Positions 10,441 through 23,237 of a DNA stretch of 64,000 bases are shown here, piece after piece. A model generated the notes under the pieces. It made no database searches and was not told the DNA's origin. It worked only from the letters and a program-made list of their open reading frames with translations. Every line of letters starts with the position of its first letter. Position 1 is the stretch's first letter. The DNA comes from Ottelia alismoides. Its lineage: Eukaryota; Streptophyta; Magnoliopsida; Alismatales; Hydrocharitaceae. The DNA lies in NCBI GenBank assembly GCA_037367405.1, contig JAZKJV010009615.1, positions 434,001 through 498,000 on the forward strand, given 5' to 3'. The translations under genes and the position numbers were made by a program.

Positions 10441-12653
10441 GCGAGGGATCGGCTGCTGTTGGCGGCTGTTCCCATGCTGGCGTAGCTTTGCTTCGGCGCG
10501 AGCTTCTTTTTTGTTGTTTTTGATTTTGCTGATTTTTTTTGTATTTTTAGTTGGGGATGCTGGCATTGCACGACGGCTGGAATGGCTTCTCCTTCTTCTT
10601 CCTCCTCACCCGCCCCTGTAGCTGGCACGGCTGATGCAGAAGATGATGATCCACCTGGTTCTTTATTCTCCCCATTCTTGGTAGCAGGTGGAGGCAAGGC
10701 CCTACCGCTCCTAAGAGTGACAGCATTAGAATACACCGTGTTATCATTTTCCAACTCTACAGATGCATACAAGACATCACATTCTACCTGCTCTCTCTTT
10801 TTGGAGCTATTGGGGTTGGCTTCGACCTGAGTTGGAATGGTGGTCTTTGTGGCAGCCAGCTCGTCGAGCCTCTTGGTCATATCTGCTAGCCCTTTGACAA
10901 GTTGGGCCAAGCAGTCCATGGTCGGGTTCACTGGAGTTGCCTCGGTGGATTCAGCGTGCAGACCACGTTGTTGTTGCATATGCTGGTGCTGAGGCTGTTG
11001 TTGGTAGTGCGGAGGTGGTGCAGGAAGCTGAAGCTGCTGATAAAGGAGGATACTGCTGGTACTGCTGAGGTGGAGTAGCTGCATACTGATGGAAGGGCTG
11101 TGGGTGACGGTATGGCTGCTGCTGATACTGCTGGTTCTGCCTCCATTGATTTGCATACTGGGGAGGCCGATGATACGACGCCGGCGGCTGTGAGGATTGC
11201 CCAAAACAACCACCCTGAGGCTGGTGGTATTGCCGGTTGGCTGGTAGCTGACTCTGAGGTTGTCCCATAGGACGGGTCGGCTGTGCTTCGTGACTCCATA
11301 CCCCGTTCACTTCCTGGACCAGGGGTGGTGGTGGGAATACCGAATCAGATCCTGATACAAACTCTGGTTGATACACAACCATCTGCTGTTGCGGCTGGCC
11401 CTGATCGGGTGCCTGCACGTAGTACACGTGCTGGACTGCCGGTGGCTGCTGGCTCGGCTGAGGCTGATGTAGCAGTGGTTGCTCGTCTTTCCTCTCAGCT
11501 GGAGCTTCTAATGGTGCTGCCGACTGAACAGAATTGATGGTGCCCACCAGCAGTTCTAACTGCTTGGTGATCTGATCCAGCTTGTCTAAATTCTGAGTCC
11601 TCTTCTCGATCACAACGAGTTTTTCGAGATCCTGTGATCGTTTCTCAATAATATCAACCTTCGAGAGATGGCCCCCGATGATGCTGAGGTTGGAGATCTC
11701 ATCTCTCTCCGCCTCACGGGACGCTGCCATGTGTACTTTTTTCTGGAGGATCTGGGGTTGCTTCTGGTATGTTTTGATGAAGAGAGGGCGGCCTCTCCTT
11801 CGGCCATTTCTTCGAATATCTGCCAGACTGCATCTTCATCCTTGTTGAAGTGTGAACCCACACATGCTACGTCAAAGAGCCTTTGGCTCTCAATGTTCAG
11901 ACCCCCAAAAAAATGTTGGACCAAACTGGTCTTCGGGATCTCATGATGGGGACATTTCTCCTGCAGATCTGTGAATCTCTCCCAGGCTTTGTGTATGGAT
12001 TCATGTGCTCCTTGGGAGAAGTTGCTGATACGTGCTCGCATCTGGTTGAGCCGGTCGAGAGGATAATATTTGTGCAGGAAGGCGGACTTCAGTTCCTCCC
12101 AGGTGGTTACAACCTTCCCCAGATGGTTGACCCAATAAAGGGCCTTGTCTTGCAGGCTGAAGGGGAATGCCATCATTTTGACAATGTCCAGAGGGACATT
12201 CGGATAGTGAGTAGTTCGACAGATGCGGGAGAATTGCTGCAGGTGGATGTTCGGCTCTTCACTTGTGTTTCCATGGAAAGATGGAAGGAGAGCGAGGAAC
12301 TGGGGCTTCAGCTCAAAGTGAGTGTGTACCGGTGGAATGAGAATCCACTCAGTCATTTGGTTGTCTCCAGGATTATAGGTCTCCTTTAGTGTAGGCTTTT
12401 GTCCCCTAATTTCTCGCTCTTCATCGTCGTCAGGACCACCACCACCTCCTCCTCTACCTCCTCCTCCCTCGGCTCTGTTCATCACATCATTCAGCATATC
12501 CTGAAAAGCGGTTTGGGCTAAGGCTTGCTCTGTCAGCTGCTGTTGGATTGCCTGGATAGATGCCAATAGTTGTGCATTAACTTGATTCTGATCTGGCAAC
12601 TGTCCTTCTGGTTGAGGTGGCTGCTGACCCTTGCCCTTTCCTTGAGGAGCCAT
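10441..12653 (-). pseudogene. gag: Athila-1 gag, frameshifted
   Basis: This is the capsid-forming polyprotein, starting at Met 12653 just after the leader. It holds a low-complexity Gly/Asp stretch, then the retrotransposon gag core (ALYWVNHLGK, KYYPLDRLNQMRARI, RFTDLQEKCPHH). A Gln/Pro-rich linker follows, then IPTQVEANPNS and the Athila-typical TLRSGR motif (~10700). The reading moves to a second frame near 11737-11742, a run of six T on the plus strand. It returns to the first frame near 11040-11050 and shifts again around 10440-10500 into the pol frame. I see no CCHC zinc knuckle; Athila-2 also lacks one. The right boundary with pol is arbitrary because the family makes one polyprotein. 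Confidence 0.9.
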
Positions 12654-14984
12654 ATCAGGGTCTGAGTCGGATGAAATGAATTCCGGAGTAGAAGCCAGGG
12701 CTCAGTCTGCCCTTCTATCTGTAGAATGAAAGAATCCGAATCAGACCACTTGCATTATTGTTCAGCTGTCATGATAATTGTTGGAGTTAAGGTCAACCCC
12801 AACATGTTGTGAATGGAACAAGATGTAGACTGTAATCGACTTCCATTCATAACAGCGAAAGTGGGACAAAAATGATCCCAGTTTATTGGGTGGCCAAGAG
12901 AAAGGTAGAAAACGAGGAGTCTGGAGATCGATCCGCAAGGTCCGCATCGGGTTCTCGAGAATCGCCTCGAATTTATTGGCGGAGTTGAGTCCATGGAATC
13001 GATGTGGGTGTCAGCATGGTCCCGACGGAAACCATCCATGGATCAACTTCGCGAAGCATGAAAGAGGATCGGATGTTGAAAGAAGGATACGATGGTCAAC
13101 GAGGAATAAAAGGAGTGCAAAACAGTAGAAAGGCTCAAACTGAGCGGGGGTCAAAGAGGGGTGACACAACAAAATTTGCGCAAAGGCGCGGGACTTGATC
13201 TTTGAACCTTAATCTAGATCCATACAAACACAATACAAGATTGGGTTCACCAACTCACGCCATGTGAAGCCGTAAAGGTTCGGCTACTTATTATCTTTTC
13301 AGTTTTAGAGTTGTTATTTCAGGCATATCTTTTAACAAGTCCTTAGCACGCTACCCCTATAGGAGAGAGAGTACTGCCAGAAAAGTATCCCGTACTTGTC
13401 CTCCTCCTTTGTAACCTGTAGTCTGTACTTTTTGAGGTCCTTGTAACCCTTCCTGCATCCCTACTCAGCCAAAGAAATAGAGAGAGGAAGCCAATAGGCA
13501 AAACCGATACTTCGGTTCTCGCTCGCAACGGAATCACCCGTGAGCTGCAAGAACCTACTCGGACGCAAGACGATGAGACAGACACCCCCGTGAAGGTGTG
13601 GCCTATGCTCGATACTTCGGACAAGGTCAATGCTCTACACTACAGAGAGTCATCACTGGTGACCAAGCCCTACTCGCCCACGTACGATAGAAGCGCCAAT
13701 ACTTCGGTAATCCAGGCGATACACAAGGCAGTTGCAGACTGGAATTTTGGCTCTATTCCTTATGGGATGTGCCTCGCTCAAGGGAGTAGGGTTTTGGTCC
13801 CCCTCCAAGGTACCTGAAAACAATGAGGACTTTATGAACCCAGTACAATGATAGTCCATTACAAATTTTAATTAAGGTCAAAGTTTATTTAGCAGTCCCC
13901 TTGTTTTAGTTTTTTGAGTTTTCACTTTTTTTTGAGTATGTTTCTTACCAGCGCCTAACATTTTTGTAGATTTTCATTTAAGTCTTAGGTGCTCAAAATC
14001 AGAGGGAGATAGCGGAAAAGCCGTGCAAGTTGGTTCTATGATGGAAATCTCACCATTGAACTGAATGATGCATGCTGAGTTAGAAGACTTACAGTGCATC
14101 CCAGCTCTCTCCATGTGGTATGCAAAACAGAATTTTTAAACCTATCTACATGGCGGTGTGCATTCGACAAAATCACCCTAAACATTAGCTACTATTAACG
14201 TGAAGAACCACAAGTTGGTCACTTATCTTTAACCTAAGGGTCCGGTCTTGGCTTACCCCTCCTCTTCTCGACACACTCGAGTTCAGGAGTAGCGCTTGAT
14301 GGGGCTCGCTCATGGCACACGGGTTAAGGAATAAATGATGGAACTGTTTAATTTTGACTAGATCCATACGAAGTAGACTATAGGAACACACATTCTTATT
14401 AAGGTTTGGAACTAGCTACCGGATCAAGCAACCTATATCTAGGGGCTCCAAGCACACAAAACAAAGTAAAACAAAGGCGGAAAGCTCAAAACTAAGGGAA
14501 ACAAAGAAAAGAAAGCGATGGAAAACTCGGAAAGCCGCGATGAGGCCCCCAGGTGAACAATCACCCGGGCACTGGACCTCATTGTGAAGAGTAGAGTCCT
14601 GTTAATTATTACATGCCAAAATTCTCTCTCTCTCTCACCATAAATTACAAAAATGATCCTAATTGCTCTAGACCTATCTAACTCCCATCCCTTGGTATCC
14701 TTGATGCTCTCTCCAGATGGTCATGAGGTGAAGACCACCCTCCTCCAAGCTCGGCTGCCTCGGCTCCCTAAGAAACCATCCTCGCGTGCGGGCCCTCGCA
14801 TCAAGGTCACAAAGAGATTGAATTAGTATAGCTCAATTAATAAAATAAAGTAGGAAAGAATTAATCACAATAAATAAAGCAATAAAGCATAGTGATCAAT
14901 TGCAAAATAATTAGCTGCTCACACAATCAATGATACATCAATGTCTAATCAAGAATGACAAAATTAATAGGCTACGCTTATTGC
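12654..14984 (-). other. Athila-1 5' leader
   Basis: These 2.3 kb lie between the primer site and gag and look non-coding. Two blocks match the Athila-2 leader. One is at 13220-13310 (CAAACACAATACAA..CACCAACTCAC, matching 41010-41070). The other is at 14070-14102 (GTTAGAAGACTTACAGTG, matching 41408-41434). A short TCTC run lies at ~14623-14635. The part next to gag (12660-13200) has no clear counterpart in Athila-2. Confidence 0.75.
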
Positions 14985-15002
14985 TCCCCGGCAACGGCGC
15001 CA
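14985..15002 (-). other. Primer binding site, tRNA-Asp
   Basis: On the plus strand the 18 bases TCCCCGGCAACGGCGCCA equal the 3' end of plant tRNA-Asp(GTC) with CCA. The minus strand therefore reads TGGCGCCGTTGCCGGGGA, the classic Athila primer site. It lies 9 bp inside the 5' LTR edge. Confidence 0.93.
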
Positions 15003-15011
15003 TCTTATAAC

Positions 15012-18000
15012 TGACATTCTGCGAGGTCAAAATATGTTGTCGCTGAGGCGACCGCTCACAGAACATCGGTTAATCAGCAATTAACCCACATAAAAGAATA
15101 AATCAATAGAATCCCAAAATTGTGAATTAACATTTATTACTCTGCCACAAAATGCACAGTGAATAAGTATGTAGAGGTCGAACCACAAAGAGCAATACAA
15201 AAATGCAGTAGCCTATGATGTCCATGTACAACAGAGTCATCCTTGTGTGAAGCCTATTTTTTGGGTTTTTCTCTTCTTCTTTTTTTTCAATAAGGGAATA
15301 TATATACAATGTAGGGAGAGGGGTCATATAATATTTATAAAAATACGCAAAAATAGTCAAAAATTCGGAAATAAAATCTTTTTGGTATTTTTATGATTTT
15401 TTACTATTTTTGTGATTTTTGGGCATTTTTCAACATATTTTTGGCATTTTTAAATACTGAAATAAAGCAAAACAGTGGAGTAGCTACTGGTTGGGGGTAA
15501 AATGGTAATTAAAAATATCACACAGCCACAAAATTTTTCCAAACCATTTTTAAAGTAAAGAGGTTAAAATATAGAAACTACAGCACTTGAGTTTGCAATT
15601 TTTGAGGTTTTCTAAAATTTTTATATTTTTTAGAAGTTTTTGAGTGTTTTTGAATTTTTAAGGTTTTTCCTTTGAGATTTTTAACAATTTTTGTACTGAC
15701 ACTTAATTATGATAAAATAGACCAAAGTTAATTTTTTTGGAATTTTTCGAGGTGTTTTACTATTTTTTGGTATTTTATAAGCTAGACAGTAAATAAAATG
15801 CATGTTTTTGATTTTTAATAAATGCAAAAATGCAACAAAATTGAAAACTAAAAATATGGCGTGCAAAAGCAAGCTAACAGGAGTTTATATCCATTTTTGC
15901 AAAATTTCTGAAGTTAATATGAGGCATGAAATAAATGGACAAAACATACAAAAATATATGGCCTGGTAGGGGCATTTTTGCAAATAAAAATAAAGTCAGG
16001 GGCTTCTATGCAAAAACACCAAAAATATAAAATGTGGCTTGCAAATTTAAGGGCTAAAGTGAAATACAAAACCCGCCAGGGACCCCAGCGCAAAATACCC
16101 AGCACGTGGAACTACACGTGATCCGCACCCACAGGGACGAAAAAGTAATTTCCAAAAGTCCAGGGTCCTTTATACAAATTTTCACAAAAATATTACACTG
16201 GAAATTTTATTTTACGGACTAAAGGCAAATATGCGAACATACAAGGGTGCTTGTGCAATTTAGCCACCTCACGTGGGGGTACACGTGAGGTGACGTGTAA
16301 TGGACCTAAACGTAATATCAGAAAAGTACAGGAGGGGTCCATGCAAAATTTACACGCTAAAATAAACTTCAACTTTTATTTACAGGGGTGAACGATAAAT
16401 ACAAAAAAGAACGGGGCTAAATGAGGAATTTACCCCTTATTTAGGCGCTGACGGACGGCGATGAAGGCTTCACTTGGATACGCGTCGCACATCCAATGGC
16501 GGGTACCGGTTCGTCGATGAAGGGTTGAGATTAGATCCTCCTCGTGGATCGGACGGTGATGGCGATGCTTCATCCAACGCTTGTCGTTCAATCTGGGGCG
16601 CGCCTCCTGATCGGATGGCGATGAAGGCGCCTGGAAGAACAGGGAAGAAGCTCGCGCTCGGCGAGCTTCGATCGTGAAGCTTGGGCTCCTCCGGGCTTCT
16701 CCCTCGCGTATGAGATGGTCTGGACGTAGCTGGAGGTCTCCCGCATCTGCTCGTGGTCTGCTTATGGCTCCTCGAGGTCCAAGGAGCTCGGACGAGGTCG
16801 ATGAAGGTCGGGATCTCCAGGAGCCTCTTCCTGGTTCCAATCGAGCCCATATGGGCTCCTTTCATCTTCTGACCTGCACAGGAAGAACCGGGGGAACGAG
16901 GGCTATCTCCTCGACCCCGGGTTTTGAAGCTCTGCAGCAAGGTGGAGTGAGGCGGAGGAGCTCCGGCGATAGGCGGAGGTGGAGCTCCGATTCGCAAAGA
17001 CCAGAGGTCCTTGGTTGAACAAAGATGATAGATAGATGGGGAACGCGATGGGAAACGAAGTGGGGTGAACGTGGCGGTCGAAAACGGTCGAGATCTCGGT
17101 GGAGAAGTCGTCGGAGTGGAGCTCCGGCGAACTTCAAATTTTCTATTTCACGCTACGCTACTGATCTAAAAGATAAACTAAGAACGGGAGTGAAAAGCTA
17201 ACACTAAAATCTACCTAAAATGCAATAAAGGGAAGCACTTATACCTGGGGGCCACCAGGGAGCAGGACGGACGCCGGAGCTCCGCCGCGTCAAAACTTTC
17301 CCTCCTCCGACCGATTCAAGTCGCTGCGATGCTCCCCCTGTCACGAAGTACCTCCCAGGATCGAAGTCGAGGCTTTTGGGTGGATGAAATTGGCCAAATT
17401 TGAGGAGGGGGGAGAAGCTTCTTATTTATAAACATGGGTCTGGACCCTTATTGACCGGCGATTATTGATTAATCCAATGAGCATCGTGTTGATCTAAGAT
17501 ATCGGCGGGCATCAGCGATAATCAGGGATGATTTCTTGTGAAGAAAGCGAGCTTGATCGATGGACGAGATGCCCGTAAAAAAGGGAAGAAAATCGAGGAA
17601 AAGACACTTCTGGCGCGCCAGGTCCCGGATGGGACAGTTGACCGGGCGGTCAACAAAGGCCGCGCCCTCATTGGTCCACCTGGGACGCTAGAGGACAAAA
17701 TAGGAAATTTTGCTCGAAATTGATTTTTTTGACATAATAGATGATTTTATTATTTTTTTCTTATAAAATAAAAAATGTGTATTATTTCATGTAGTATTTA
17801 TTTATGATTTTTATTGAATTTTTTGAAGTGTTTTATTATAAGTTTATTTTAATAATGTGTATATGCATGTATTTACATGCATTTTGTGTATTTTATTTTT
17901 AATTTGTTTATTTTATTTTATTATTTTATTGTCTTATTTTATAAATTTATAATTTATTTTTGTGAGTGTGAGGGTATTTTTATTTATTTTTTGTGAGTTT

Positions 18001-19001
18001 ATTTTCCTATTCAAATAAATAGGGATATGTATATGTAGGTATACTTGTAGGTCTTTTACCTATATATTATATACTTTATTTATTTAATGTATTCTATTTA
18101 GTTTTTTTATTCTGAATTTATATTTTTAATGAGTTATGTATAATATTTACATTATTACAAAAAATAATTAAATCCCCTTTTATTTATGTACATACTTAGC
18201 ATAGGTATTTTGCCTATGTATTACATAAGCTTATTTTATTTTACAAATTCTTTTTGGTTTTCTTTTATTCTCAATATGTACATGTATTATACACATTATT
18301 TACAAAATTCTAAAAATATAATTTGATAAAAATAATGGACAATGAATGAATTGAATATTTTAATCAGACAGGCTGCACATTGAGGGCCAAAAACCTAACT
18401 TTTGCAGATGGATTCCAAAAATTATGAAACCAATTCTATTAAATAGGTATTGTAAAGCTATATACAGTTAAATGTGAGTTTGGGTGATTTGGAGTTTTTA
18501 TTTGCAAGATATGGGTCTGTGAAGTTGAAATTTTGGCTTTTTATTCTGTGTATAAACTGTACACTGAGTATTATTTTTACACAAACTCAATTTTGTATTT
18601 TTATTTACATTATTATCTACAACTTTCATGTACAAAGTTTCTTTATTTGATGAATGAATAATTATGTACAAAATAGGTGTCAAAAATGCATAAATAAATG
18701 CATGAATAAATGAGGTATTTATTATATACTAGCATTATCTCCCCCTACTTTATTCCTTGTCGACCAATTCCATGCTGGCCTTGGTCTCGGGGTTTGGGTC
18801 ATAAAATATTTGCAATATTTTATTCTGTTTTCTTTTCTTCTCTTTATTCTATAATTTTGGCACTAAAAACCTTATTTTATGTATAATTAACACCATGAAT
18901 AATGAATGTTATTATGTACAAGTTGATGCTATTTACATGCATTTGCTGGGGTTTTTGAGGTCAAAATGATAGAATAAAGGTGATGAAATGGAGATTCATC
19001 A
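15012..19001 (-). repeat. Athila-1 5' LTR (complete, ~3.99 kb)
   Basis: This is bounded by TG at 15012 beside the primer site and by ..GAGATTCATCA at 19001. It matches the left copy from 15474 onward. It carries the GC-rich island (~16430-17430), the TATA-like TTTATAAATA (~17424-17433) and G-box pairs at 16103-16120 and 16270-16287. Flanking bases after 19001 are AACAC. The matching target duplication would lie left of the window and cannot be checked. Confidence 0.94.
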
Positions 19002-20203
19002 AACACCCACTTGCATCCAATGGTAGTCACAATTTTAGGACCTAGCTTCTTTCTCTTGTGTCTTGGGACTAACACCATAGTGAGACATCACCACACCTTG
19101 ATATACCTTAAGCTTGGTTTCATATTTCTTCAAAATTCAAAAGGATACTTTTCCATATATCATGGAGGGATCTAATTCAACATATGGCAAGCTGTATTCA
19201 AGGCGTCTCCCCACATATAGGTTGGAAGTCCAGCACTCTGTGAAAGAGCATTGGCCATGTCAGTTAAGATATTATTTTTGTGTTACTCTATCCCGTTTGA
19301 TTGTGATGAATATAGAGCAGTAACATCATGAGCTATGCCAAACAGTTTGTATTGTTCATCAAATAAGTTAGAAGTCTATTCACCTCCTTTATCTAACCTA
19401 AGATGTCTAAGTACTTTCATGTTTGTATCTCAACCTCATTCTTGAAAATAAGAAATTTCTCTAAGGCTTCATCATTGGTTTTCATTGGATACACATATCA
19501 TTATCTACTACCATCATTTATAAAGGTAATAAAATATTTCTTATTGTCTATGGAAAACATACCATTAAACTCACAGATATCCGTGTGAACTAGATCAAGA
19601 TCTCACTATCTCTAGAGACAGACCGAAAATACTTCATAGATATCTTAGCTTGCACACAAATCTCACATTTTGAGTTTTATCAATAGTATGTTTAGGTATC
19701 GACTCTAAATTCATAATTCTTTCAATTTAATTCAAGTTTACATGTTCCAATATACCATGCCATATATCACATGATTCTCGGTTATTAACAACATTCAGAA
19801 TTTAAAACATTTACTGAATTAATATTTACCAAATCACATATAAATTTAAATAACAAATAAAAATCTGCCAAATAGACTTTTTCATAAAAGGGCATGTCTT
19901 ACAATGACACATGTATTACATTTAAAGTTCAACTCAAAACTATTTCTAACTAAGATAGAGCTAGATAAGACATTCTTCTTCATGTCGGGGACATGCAACA
20001 CCTTATGTAAAGTCCAGATACATCCATAGCAAAACTTTAAGTTGACTTATCCTGACTCTATCATTTTGGCAGCAAAATTGTCCTCATCTTCACAGTCCCA
20101 TCGTTGCATGTATGATAAGAAGAAAATAAGGTTCTGTCAGAAAAAATGTGTACATTGCCTCTCGTATCCACAAGACAATTATTTGGATCATGGATATGGT
20201 ATA
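19002..20203 (-). pseudogene. pol: Host copia: protease and integrase remnant
   Basis: This is a heavily decayed Ty1/copia pol read on the minus strand with many stops and shifts. Going from high to low coordinates one can still read a protease site DTRGNVHI (DTG changed to DTR, ~20148-20179), a LHVPDMKKN block (~19970-20003), and the GAG-pre-integrase words IWHGILEHVN (~19736-19770) and a CEICVQAK-like block. The integrase core follows, with its RSDKGGE-like region at ~19383-19410. The integrase tail KKLGPK (~19031-19060) lies close to the Athila-1 LTR. Everything downstream (RT, RNase H, 3' LTR) must lie beyond Athila-1, outside the window. Confidence 0.82.
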
Positions 20204-22768
20204 AGAAGGTTATGGAGAAAGTCTTAAGTACACCGCAGAAGCATGAAGATCACATTATATGTGATTGGGAGCTATTAGTCGCACTAGTTTCTCAGGGCAA
20301 TGGAATTTTAAAAAATTTAAAGTGATGAAATCACATGATTTTCAAGAACACTTCTCAGATTGTTTCATCTAAACCACAAACAAGATATAGGAATACCTCT
20401 TGAAGCGTGGTTGCGACTGCGTCTCTAAAGTAAGAGACCTCTTGTCTCAAGTCTGATTCAACGGAGGAGATGCTTACGAGCGCGTTAATGAAACACGTGC
20501 TCCTCGCAATCTAAATTAATAATACAAGTGACGAATCTCATGATCTTGTCTTACGAAATATGGCGTCTTCCTCATGAGCGAGGTACATCGAAGGAGACAG
20601 AATCCATGAGCAGTCGAAGCGGTAACACGACAACAACTCTCTCTAGGGCACTGAGGTGGACAACAACAATGAGAGAGAGAGTAGACGTGTAGAGAGAGAG
20701 AGAGAGAGAGAGAGAATTGTGTCTCATATTATGTAAAACAAAAAGGATAGGACTACCCTTCTATTTATACTATTTTTGATGCTCGTGGATCACAATCTAT
20801 ATGCTCACAAATTTAATGATTGAGATTGATTTGTGCTTTCAATCAATGACCATGATCTTGTAGTGTTTTAGTTATCAACAAAAAAATTGTTGCCTTTTAA
20901 TTAAATTAAATATATTTAAATCAATCAATATATTTCAATTTAAATCACACAACCAAGGATGGAATTAATTAAAATGAATGGAGCTCCATTGCATATATGG
21001 GGTGGAAGACCACCAAGTTGAGAGAGCTCAAATTGGTCGTCCACCCTTGTATGGCAAGAAGGCTTCATCATTCCAATTTTGTTGAGATATTATTCTCCAG
21101 TAATAATTCCACATATACAATAGCTTTTATTGCATAATTATTTCCAAAATAATTTCAAATTATTTTATGATAATTTGAATCATGCCATTAACAATTGTGA
21201 ATCATATTCACACATCCAAAATAAAATATAAATTGCATTTACAATTACTTGTTCAATGTGAATCCAATTCACAGCAACTATTAATTCGTAAATATGAAAT
21301 GCAATTATCTCTCTCTAACATATTATAAATCATATTTATAATATCCGTGAATAATATGAATAGTGATATCTACATTATTTACATCCTTGATAACTAAATC
21401 ATATTTAATCATCTTGGATGTCCATTCTCATGATCTCAAACAATATAAATCAAATTCACATTATTCATAATAAATAAATCACATTTAATTATTTATTTTG
21501 CTAAATTTTCAGATATAATATCAACAATGGAATTATTCTTGAACTCTTTCAAGAATAATGTGCTTTCTCTGCGGATACTTGGAGATAAGGATAGGACGAT
21601 TGTACGTTCCACATATAGTAACTTGAATATTGAGATCGCATCTCAAATCTAGATCTTGGGGACCTCTCATAGATGTTTGATTAAATCAAATCCGTAAGTC
21701 TAATCTTCTCATGTATCTGAATCACATTCAGATTACTATCCAATATTTGGACCAAGATTAGATTACTTCTCTATTGAGAGAAGTCACTAAAATATAGACA
21801 TGTTTCATCACTTTCTTGGAATGGAAGCATCATGGTTATACAATCATTTATGATTACATCACCCTCATGTATTCCTAATACATGTAAATCCTGCATACTG
21901 GAAGCTCTAGAATAAACCTGAGATTTAGATCAATTTAGATTGTCTTCTTCAGGGTTTTATCAAGTTTATCATTTGATCATTGAGAGTTAGTATCGATCAT
22001 ATATTTTCCAAAAGCATATATCATACCTATGTATTGATCATATACTTTTCAAAAGCATATATCAAACCTACAAATTCAATCAAACTTCCAAAGCGAGATG
22101 ATTGTGCATGGAATTTGATTTCCAATATCTCATGGCTGAGCTCATGTCTTCTGGTTTAGTAAATGAACATGTATGATCCCTTTGAGAGATCATGTTCCTC
22201 ATATGCCCTTTTATGCACACCATCGTGCTGATGTATAGACCTTGATTAGGCCATCAACCTATTGGTCTGCAAAATGTACATACTCATACATATAGTAACA
22301 CATTTGTCTCCGGTCATAGGATGCATGCTTATACCATGACAATATACGACATAGGTCTTGGTTATCTCGATCCCGCTAAGTTAATTCTTTGACCTAACTT
22401 ATCTGACACCTCCAAATCTCTATTTCTATATATAGGACATGCACCAAGAGGTTGATCAGATATCGATCAAAAGAGAAAGGATTGCCATCTCCTACTCAGG
22501 TTGGAGATCATCTCTTAATAATTATTTGGCGGTGCTTAATGAGTCTTCAATTTAACTCTTTAGATATTCATCCAAGCACCACCCTCTATGATTCAAAAAT
22601 TGAATCAACAATTGTATGATCATTAAAATGGCCATGGTGTATAACCCTAATTGTATTAATAGACATACTCATCAAATTAGTTATTCTTCATTTCAGATCG
22701 GGGAATGAATTTTGCAATAATATTTATTGCATAATGGTTTGTCGTGGGCTCACATTTCCAACAGTATA
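20199..22768 (-). mobile_element. Solo LTR of the copia-B family with GTATA duplication
   Basis: The LTR spans 20204-22763 (2560 bp) and is flanked by GTATA at 20199-20203 and 22764-22768. It aligns end to end with the two copia-B LTRs (23238-25849 and 47240-49838) but is clearly more diverged. Its left terminal TG has become AG, and its right end is CCAACA. No internal copia-B sequence lies beside it, so unequal LTR recombination has probably removed the rest. A GA microsatellite lies at ~20692-20716. It splits the host copia between protease and gag. Confidence 0.88.
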
Positions 22769-23237
22769 TTTCTGATTTTATAGAAACATACCCCTTCCTA
22801 GCCCCAAATCACGCAGTGATCATATCACTTGTGGATTCCCATCTCTAATATTTGATTGAGCCTTTAAGGATAGGCATTCCTTCTTCCAATGAATAATCTG
22901 ATCATAGTTCTAGCAAGTTTATTCTTTATTTCAGGATCTTTCCCTTTGGTTTTATTCTATTTTTTTCTACGCTTTTCCTTTTTATCTTTGCCCTTCAATG
23001 TCATGAAAGTAACCTTAACATGAATATCAACATGAACCACAAGCTTTTATTTCATGTGTTCCTCCTCTATGGTAATTGTATTCATCAAGTCATCCATAGA
23101 AATCATCCCCTTTCTATATTTTATGGTCATAACAACGTCTTCCCAAACTTGAGAAATGTTTCTATGATGTACATGACTTAAAACCTCTCTAAAAATTTCA
23201 TTCTGGCATCTTCTAAACCATTTAGCAAGAGTAAATG
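22764..23237 (-). pseudogene. gag: Host copia: gag C-terminal part
   Basis: This is decayed copia gag on the minus strand. Readable words are a VWEDVVMTIKYRKG and MDDLMNTITIEEEHMK block (~23060-23150), a Lys-rich basic stretch (KGKDKKEKR, ~22960-23010) and a degraded zinc knuckle ending HWKKEC (~22873-22920) with its first Cys residues lost. It continues across the solo LTR into the protease fragment (20203 downward). Its N-terminal half is found beyond copia-B at 49839 onward. Confidence 0.8.

Noticed and set aside
10359..12653. Programmed frameshifting in Athila-1 gag
   Set aside because: Three shifts at unrelated positions, one in a homopolymer, plus further stops fit decay better. Athila-2 gag needs no shift.
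14985..15002. A tRNA gene fragment
   Set aside because: Only the 18 terminal bases are present and they sit exactly at the LTR edge, so this is a primer binding site.
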